Of a stretch of DNA of 15,000 nt, positions 8,401 to 15,000 are shown piece by piece. How positions within the stretch are numbered: the first letter of the stretch is position 1; each line of letters opens with the position of its first letter. Both the position numbers and the translations under genes were made by a program. Under the pieces are notes generated by a model. The model was not told where the DNA came from. It searched no databases and saw only the letters and a program-made list of their open reading frames with translations. The DNA lies in contig CM022673.1 in assembly GCA_012295275.1 (NCBI GenBank), positions 5,995,311 through 6,010,310 of the forward strand. Direction: 5' to 3'. This DNA is from Chrysomallon squamiferum. Taxonomy: Eukaryota; Mollusca; Gastropoda; Neomphalida; Peltospiridae.

Positions 8401-8835
8401 AGTCTGCCATCTAATTGCCCAATTAGTTAACATGTAGAAATTCTCCATTACCCGAAAAAATTAAAAATAAAAAGTCCTTAAAAAATTAAAAAGGCTGCTG
8501 TTTAATTATATCTTTGGCATTTGGTATCTATCTACATCACCCTGGAACTGCAACCAATGAACTGTAACAGAATTATGTAACATGCTCCAGTTCTGCCAAA
8601 CCCTGAGATATTTTCAATGTATTCCTAAAGTGGTAATTACATCACATTTCACTGTCTGGTGCTCGGTGTGTTATGACAAGAAGTGTTAGATATAGCTGTA
8701 TTAATTATTTTTTGCTAAAAGAAAATCTATATAATCTGCAACAGTTTATCACTTTCTGAAAGGCAATTATTGTGCATTTAATATCAGAGTAAATTTAACT
8801 GTTATGGGTATTAGCTGTTTATGGAAACCATCAAA

Positions 8836-8874
<39 letters not shown>

Positions 8875-9023
8875 CCTTGATAATATTTATTTTCAAAAGA
8901 TTATTCCAACCTTTGATTGTTGTGGAAAACAAGTATTACCGAAAACACGCTGTAAATCACTAGTTCAAAAACAGAAATGCACATTATTTCCCAAATATTT
9001 CCTTAGCACTATTGCAAAAATAG
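8401..9023. other. No gene seen; contains (AAT)13
   Basis: This is AT-rich unique sequence with a perfect (AAT) run at 8836-8874. A 75-codon plus-strand frame passing through the run is isoleucine-rich repeat read-through. Confidence 0.7.
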
Positions 9024-9560
9024 TTTTGTGAAATCACTGTTACAAAATTACTTAGAATAATTTCACCAAACTAGTTCCATGGAGTTACTTTCTACCAAAA
9101 AGTCACATTAGTCACTTTTAATATCAAAATTCTACAATATAATCACTTTGACTAAAGAGTTACAATCACTTTTAGCAAAATAATCACTCCTGCCAGAAAT
9201 CACTGTTATCCAAGTTGTAAGACTTAATCACTAACACCAAAACATTCCATAGAATCACTATTACTATACCACTTCCACAGAATCACTATTACCAAAACAT
9301 TTCTACAGAATCACTATTACCAAAACCTTTCCACAGAATCACTATTACCATAATACCTCCGCACAATCACTATTACCAAAACATTTGTACAGAATCACGA
9401 TCACCAAAAACATTTCCACAAAATCACTATTACCAGATTTTTTTTTAAAAATCACTATTACAAAAACTAATCACCAAATATTAAGTCTGAATCACTATCA
9501 TCGGAAATGCTTCACCGAATCACTCTGACTGAAAAAAGTAAGTCACAATCACCATTACAC
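9024..9560. repeat. 28-bp minisatellite (AATCACTATTACCAAAACAT)
   Basis: The unit is AATCACTATTACCAAAACAT followed by TTCCACAG. Exact 28-bp spacing is seen at 9253, 9281, 9309, 9337, 9365 and 9393, then 29 bp to 9422. Degenerate flanking copies (AATCAC, GTCAC or TCACTTTTA starts) reach back to about 9024 and on to about 9560, perhaps 18-19 units in total. Confidence 0.93.
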
Positions 9561-10894
9561 AATATCATTATTATTAACCGGAATCTGGAGATTTCATCAG
9601 GTTTTATTTCGTTATAACAACGCATGTGTATTCGCTATTTCAACAACTCCTTGTTTTGTGTACACAGAGCCTGAGCTATCACTTGCACAACATTATCTCA
9701 TCCACTGCAAACATGTCAGAGTATTCACCACAGCCGCCCACCCTCCACTGAGGTGTGTACTTTACTCTCAGCATAGGCAGTGCCAAGGCAGGAACAGAAT
9801 GTCTTACGTGAATTTGATCCTTTTAATTAATTCCACAGCAAGAAAACCACTTGTGTGAGTCTCTAGTGTTTGTTTGTCATTGTCAGTGTGGTAACAAACA
9901 GTAAAATTATCTTTCTGTTTTCTGTTCATTTTTTCATTTTTTATTTTTTATTTTTTTCTACAGAATTGTTTCTGTTATTGTTCTCTTTAGTTTTCTTCTG
10001 TTTGTTTCTTCTTTTGTTTTTTTTTCCCCAATTTTTTTTTTTTTTTTTTTTTTTTTGCTATTGTTTATTAATGGAATTTTTTCTTGAGCAGTAAATGAGG
10101 AATTTTATAACAAGTTAACTAAACAATTTGTATTATAAATGTTTTAAAAAAAAAGAAAAGAAGAAAATGGCTCCAGGAATTCATACTGGCTACGCAATGA
10201 TGGTTGTACAGTACTGTCTTCCAATAAGAATTTCAAAAAGCTTGGAATGATTTCAAAAGAGGAAAAACAAAATGATTGGTATCAGAATACATTAAAATAG
10301 TGCACTGTTTTTTTTAAAAAAAAAAAAAAAGAAAATCAAAGAAAGAAGAAATAAACAAAATGTATTCAGTTCCAACTTTCTTGCGAAAGCAATGTCTAAT
10401 ACAAATTGTAAAAATGTCAAGATATAACTTGTTCTTTCCTTTTTGTTTTATTCCCTAATACATATTTTAGAAAAATAAAACTTTCTTAAAACTATTCCAG
10501 TGAAAATATCAGAATGTCATGAACCATTTCAGAAAAATATAATAGTCTCAAAAAATAAAAATAAAATATTCTGTATTCTGTTTCATTCTTGTTAGAAAAG
10601 AATTTAAAAGACAAACCTTCTGTTAAATGTCAGATACTGATTAAGCTCACCACAAATCAAAACCCCAGTCAGAACTTGAGCATATTTTGTATCTCATTCA
10701 GTCTCAAATACGTTTTACAAATGTCACTTTTGTCATCAGTGTCGTCTTCATGTATAAAACCATCCAATCAAAACTTTAGACATTTCTATCATTTCATTCC
10801 CTCAGTGGATTTTCTGAGATCTGGTTTCTTCATTTTGTGCAAATCAATGACACTTTAATTTCCAATCACAAATTTTATAAGAATATAATATCAT
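9561..10894. other. No confident gene; higher-GC island at about 9655-9810
   Basis: The first part includes a relatively GC-rich block (about 9655-9810) with a 47-codon minus-strand open frame ending at a TGA near 9684, containing LRVKYTPQWRVGGCGEYSDM. I recognise no family and the frame has no clear splice context, so no gene is claimed. The rest is T-rich (9925-10075), A-rich (10140-10345) and unique AT-rich sequence; a 89-codon plus-strand frame at 10589-10858 shows no recognisable domain. Confidence 0.55.
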
Positions 10895-12080
10895 AACCTC
10901 GAGACAGTTTTCTCTGAATGTTCAGCTTTCATTTTGTCATAACACTGATGCCAACAGCTATTCAGAATTTTTTTTTTTTTTTAAAAAGAGAGAAATAAAG
11001 AAACTACACTTTTAAGAATCAGTCAACAAAATGGTTTTCTTTGGAAAGATAACTTTCATTTTGTAATGATACTGGTGCTAATAACATGAATTTGCACAAA
11101 ATAATAATAATAATAAGAAGAAGAAGAAGAAGAAGAAGAAGAATATAATAAAATAAAATAATAAGTAAAAGAAATAATATACGTTCAGTGTTAGCTAAAC
11201 AAAATCATTTTCTTAAGATGTGAAGCAAACATTTTGTCATAATAGTTGTTCAGAATTCAAAAAAAATAAAATAAAAAAATAATATATATTTAGTATTAGA
11301 GCAACTTAAAAAACAATAATCAAGTTATCCTTTCCAGATATATATCACTCATATTGTCTCAGCATCAGTATCTTACACAGCCAAAAGAAATTGAAAAACA
11401 CACGTCTTCAGATTCCCATTATACAATCTATCTTAGTACAAATGCCAAACAGTTTATCAAAACTTTACAAAAAAAAAAAAAAATTCCAGAATTACAATCC
11501 ACAAGACAATCTGCTGCAAATATATATTTTATCAAAGTAATATTGCCAATATCTGTGAGAATGCAGAAAAAAAAAAAATAATAATTATATTATTATTTCT
11601 CCAGGGTATCCTTTACTGATAGAGAATTACATTAACACTGATCAGTAGCAATCAGAGCCAGCAGAAACCATAGAGAAATCCTTTCAGTGTTACATCCATG
11701 AGAGAGAGTCTTCTAGGGATACAGAACACTTATTTTAAAACAATTGATAAAATATTCATGAATATTTTTTTATTATTGTATTCATGACACCAGCTTCTCC
11801 AGATGTTTATCACTTATAGTGTCAAAGCACCAGGGCCTGATACAGACAGTTAAAACTTTATAAAACAAACATTCACAAAACAGTCTTTTCCATATATATA
11901 TATATATATATATATATTACTTGTTATCTCATGGCATCTTTGTTACTGAAACAATCAAACATTTTTGAATATTTTAGTATAATATTTGCAAATGCTGTAA
12001 CAATGTATATTATATTAGGTGTACTGTTGCAGCATCAGTGTTAAACACAGCCAATGTGAAAAAAGAAATTAAATTTTTAT
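10895..12080. repeat. Decayed tandem array, unit about 120-170 bp
   Basis: Recurring elements are TTCATTTTGTCATAA, ACTGATGCCAACAGC, TTCAGAATT, an A/T simple tract, then AGAAATAATATAC and a TTCAGTGTTAGC-like start. Landmarks occur near 10930, 11055, 11232, 11352, 11815 and 12025. In later copies the pair TCAGCATCAGTATCTTACAC-AGCC (11356-11379) and GCAGCATCAGTGTTAAACAC-AGCC (12029-12052) is the clearest match. Simple tracts inside units include (AAT) and (GAA) at 11099-11142 and (AT) at 11892-11917. Confidence 0.6.
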
Positions 12081-12649
12081 TGCCTTGGAGACATTGTTCT
12101 TTCCTCCTTATCAGACACCTTCATCACTTGAACCAGAGCCAGGCAAAATTGATATCAGTGGTAAAAATAATTCATTCTATTTTCAGTTCTTACTTTTTTA
12201 AAAATATAAAACGGAGGTATACAACAATGGTTTCTTTCACAACAACAATCTCGCTGTTGGCAGCAAGACCAAGGAATATATTGATTTGAAAATTACAGAA
12301 TAATTAGGAAGCCATGTGTTTGGAGATTTCATTTTTTTTTTTTTTTTTCTTCTACTTTTTTAGCTTTATCCTTTTGGGTGTCTTCGGAAAGCAGGCAATG
12401 TAGAAATGAAAATATTTACCACAGCTGTGAAATCTTGGAAACATTTAGGTCTTGCCTGTATATAGACATGAACTGAAACACATGTGCTATATACTGCCTT
12501 GGCTTGGGTAAGGTGATAACCAATTGCATGTGAAAATCTCTCTGGGGTTTTTTGTGTGCCAGTTTGATCAAATCTTTAATTGATAGCCAGAGATAAATAT
12601 ACGAGATATTAGGTAAATAGTGTAAGGAAAATATTGGGAGTTGGTGAAA

Positions 12650-12650
<1 letters not shown>
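12081..12650. other. No gene seen
   Basis: AT-rich sequence with a T-run near 12331-12348. A 150-codon minus-strand frame beginning at 12868 extends back into here, but it owes its length to the GT run and shows no domain. Confidence 0.6.

Positions 12651-12694
<44 letters not shown>
12651..12694. repeat. (TG)22 microsatellite
   Basis: A perfect 44-bp TG run, read as alternating H-T on the minus strand. Confidence 0.98.
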
Positions 12695-12695
<1 letters not shown>

Positions 12696-13771
12696 TTGGC
12701 TCTGATAAATATATTAATCTGACTGTTTATATGAGTTATCATGTAAACATTTTTGCATGCATTTAAAAACATATGTATGTGATAACCAGATGCTTGCTCT
12801 CTGGTTTGTCTGTCATGTTCAGTGATGAGTAATGTGTGTGTGTTTAATGTGTGTACATGTCCCAACACATGTAAGCATTTAATCTACTTTTGTGGTATTT
12901 ATAAACACTTATTCTCTGTTAACAACTAACAAAATTTCTCTGACAGAATAAATCTTGAAATTTAGATAAGTTAAAAAAAGACACATACAAACATCAGTGA
13001 TAAAAAAAAATAATTTAAAAAATTAGAATCATGACAATAACAACAACACGAACCAACAACAACAGCAATAAGCAGAAGCCCTAATTGCACGTCATGATGA
13101 CAACTCAGTCTGTTTGGACGTTTTGCTCTTTTAGATATCATCTCAAGACTGGTTATTTGTATGTAACACAAAACAATCTCCAACACTAAATTTCACAATA
13201 TCTTTTTTACTCTTCAGAATTTCTACTTTAACAACTTATTCATGTTTTTAGCTGTCCAAACACAAATATATCCACATCTACATAGCACATACTTCAACAA
13301 AATGACAAAAATGAAAGAAAAGCTACCTTCTCTCTAATGTAAAAAAAAAAAAAAACCATAAAAAAAATCCTTCATGATTGAACTGATGACTACAAATATT
13401 TTATACTTTACATGGTCTTAAAACTAGCAGTGTAAAAAGTTCACACAGATTTTTAAAGCTGCTTACCTTTTGACAAAAAAAAAAAAAATAATAATAGTAA
13501 TAATAAATTTAAAAAAATAAAAAATAAAAAGTGACTAAAAGCTGATAAAAATAATTTAAAAACAATGAAAAAAAAATAAAAAAAACTTAATAAAGATTTT
13601 CAAAAGCAGCTTATGTATACATGTAAGTGCACAAAAGACAATTAATTTTTGAAAACGAAAACCCACGTAAATTAAATTTTAAGATTAAGACAAATGTGTA
13701 AAGGTAAAAGGATGTTACAAAGAGTCTCAGAGTGTATCATGATGGCTTATATAAGTGGTGTCTGTGAGTAT
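12695..13771. other. No gene seen; A-rich sequence
   Basis: Mostly unique AT-rich DNA, with A-runs near 13341-13354, 13476-13489 and 13500-13590. ATCATCTCAAGACTG at 13137-13151 repeats 15 bases of the SINE-like head at 5278-5292, with no wider similarity seen. Confidence 0.6.
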
Positions 13772-13777
13772 GTTTGT

Positions 13778-13824
<47 letters not shown>

Positions 13825-13828
13825 TGTT
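13772..13828. repeat. (GT)n microsatellite with interruptions
   Basis: A TG run is interrupted by TTTG units at its start and GGTG at its end; the longest perfect part is about 13784-13820. Confidence 0.97.
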
Positions 13829-14569
13829 TCTGGGTGTTTGCATTTGTAGAAGCATCCCTATACATATTTGCATACATGAATACAAGCATGCATGGATGTT
13901 AAGCTATTTATTTAACAAACAAGTAATATTCCTTTAGTGTGATCACAAAGATTAATTTGATCAAGTCTTTACATACATTTTATCCTACTGTTAAGACAAT
14001 ATGTACCCACCATAATTCAACTCCCACACATGTTTCTTATTGTTAGCCCAGTATTTTAATGAGATAGTTAAATAACACACTGAGACCATCAGAGTTAAAA
14101 AAAACAAAAACAAAAAACAACGAAAATCTACACCACAGAAAGATTTAGTGTTCTCTGGAGAAGAAAAAGTCGTGAACTATACCAAATGAGATTTATTTTT
14201 CTGTAAAACAGCTGCATTTAACTTGTACCATTTTCCTCAAGGTCTACGCATCTTAAAGGTTTTGACCAGTTTATATTCTTCTTTCATGAAGGATTTATTA
14301 CAATGATAAACAACAAACAAAAGACGATAAAAACAGAGCAAGATGGAAATGTATTGCAGCAGTTTCTTCAACTTCTATGTCAGGAATGTGAAAACTTGAT
14401 GAATGGTTTCACAACATGAACCATCACTGGTGGGAACCTGGTACAGGTGTCAAACAGAATGATGGAACTGTGGGATGTACAGAAAAATAAATTAAAAGTC
14501 TGATAGAAAGAGAGAAAAAACCAAACCCAAAACAGCCAGATGGAAAGAAAATGTAAAACTGCTTCGTTA
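13829..14569. other. No gene seen
   Basis: AT-rich unique sequence with an A-rich AAAAAC tract near 14097-14120. Neither strand shows an exon-like frame that I can support. Confidence 0.6.
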
Positions 14570-15000
14570 TAATGATTGTAAATTTTATGGAAGAATGAAG
14601 GGTAGAAAATACTAAAGTAGTTTGATAGAGAGAAAATACAGAACAGATTTGTTATGAGAGAATTACAGAATTTTATTGAAGAATGAACAGTTTTGAATGA
14701 CAGAAGATGTTTGAGAGAAGAATGGAATTTTACTGAAGAATGAAGGAACAGTTTTGAGGAGAATGAAGAAAACAGAAGAACAGTTTCACTGGCTGGTTTT
14801 GATGGGGGATGGAATTATGGAACAAACAGACAAACAGACAGAATGATAGAACAGTTTGAGAGGAGAATGAAGGAAATTTTGATAAGAGACTCATGTCTCA
14901 CTGGCTGGAACAGTTTGATGTGGGATGGAAGATGTGACAATGTGAGACAGACAGAAAGAGACAGACAGAGAGAGAGAAAGAGAAGAGAGAGAGAGAGATA
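14570..15000. repeat. Purine-rich degenerate repeats and GA/GACA tract
   Basis: AATTTTATTGAAGAATGAA-like blocks recur near 14581, 14668 and 14726, with ACAGTTTTGA and GGAGAATGAAG between and after them. CACTGGCTGG with TTTTGATGGGGGATGGAA or GTTTGATGTGGGATGGAA occurs twice (about 14787 and 14898). The window ends in ACAGACAG and (GA)n (14944-15000). Confidence 0.7.

Noticed and set aside
9870-10094. Phenylalanine/leucine-rich plus-strand frame resembling membrane segments
   Set aside because: T-rich low-complexity sequence; hydrophobicity follows from poly-T codons.
12416-12868. 150-codon minus-strand frame
   Set aside because: The H-T run is the TG microsatellite; the flanks show no domain, start context or splice sites I can support.
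13137-13151. Second copy of the SINE head
   Set aside because: Only 15 bases match 5278-5292 and the flanks diverge at once, so chance or a tiny relic cannot be separated.
7300-15000. Search for the PAS-domain exons of the ERG gene
   Set aside because: No stretch resembling the conserved PAS core or the TEKV-like exon before VLSLG was found by eye; they probably lie beyond the right edge. A translated profile search could overturn this.

Overview
This is an AT-rich, repeat-laden stretch of animal nuclear DNA. It carries the central part of one recognisable gene on the minus strand: an ether-a-go-go-related (ERG, KCNH2/6/7-type) voltage-gated potassium channel. Five coding exons can be placed to the base. 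They have GT-AG introns and continuous reading phase, and in transcript order they lie at 4750-4319, 2682-2280, 1750-1551, 830-743 and 176-12 (432, 403, 200, 88 and 165 nt). Together they encode the segment just before S1, all six membrane segments, the pore, the C-linker and the start of the cyclic-nucleotide-binding homology domain. The gene continues past base 1, because a donor site sits at 11-10. The canonical 5' exons encoding the PAS domain are not recognisable anywhere in the window.

Upstream of the first channel exon, 6982-7299 on the minus strand holds a 106-codon open frame. It starts at an ATG with an in-frame stop two codons before it, and it ends in a phase-0 donor that would join exactly where vertebrate ERG1a and ERG1b isoforms diverge. 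I read it as a candidate alternative first exon, giving a PAS-less ERG1b-like isoform. This is the most interesting item here, but it is an inference.

The rest is non-coding. From low to high coordinate it holds a perfect 47-copy (AAT) run in a 529-nt intron, a GT-rich 53-bp minisatellite (3641-4158) with an orphan unit beyond the next exon, AT/CA microsatellites, a degenerate tRNA-derived SINE with a poly(A) tail (about 5262-5443), a (TGTA) block, an AATTAAAGGTAA-type array (about 6595-6970), a decayed ~140-bp array (about 7440-8400), a 28-bp array (about 9024-9560), a decayed ~120-170-bp array (about 10895-12080), two GT runs and a purine-rich 3' edge. Most of 7.4-15 kb therefore looks like old tandem repeats.

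The organism is most likely a lophotrochozoan, with a cephalopod mollusc my best guess. The grounds are the intron-rich ERG gene, the AT-rich introns and the dense TA/CA/TGTA microsatellites. This rests on general impression, not on a diagnostic marker.
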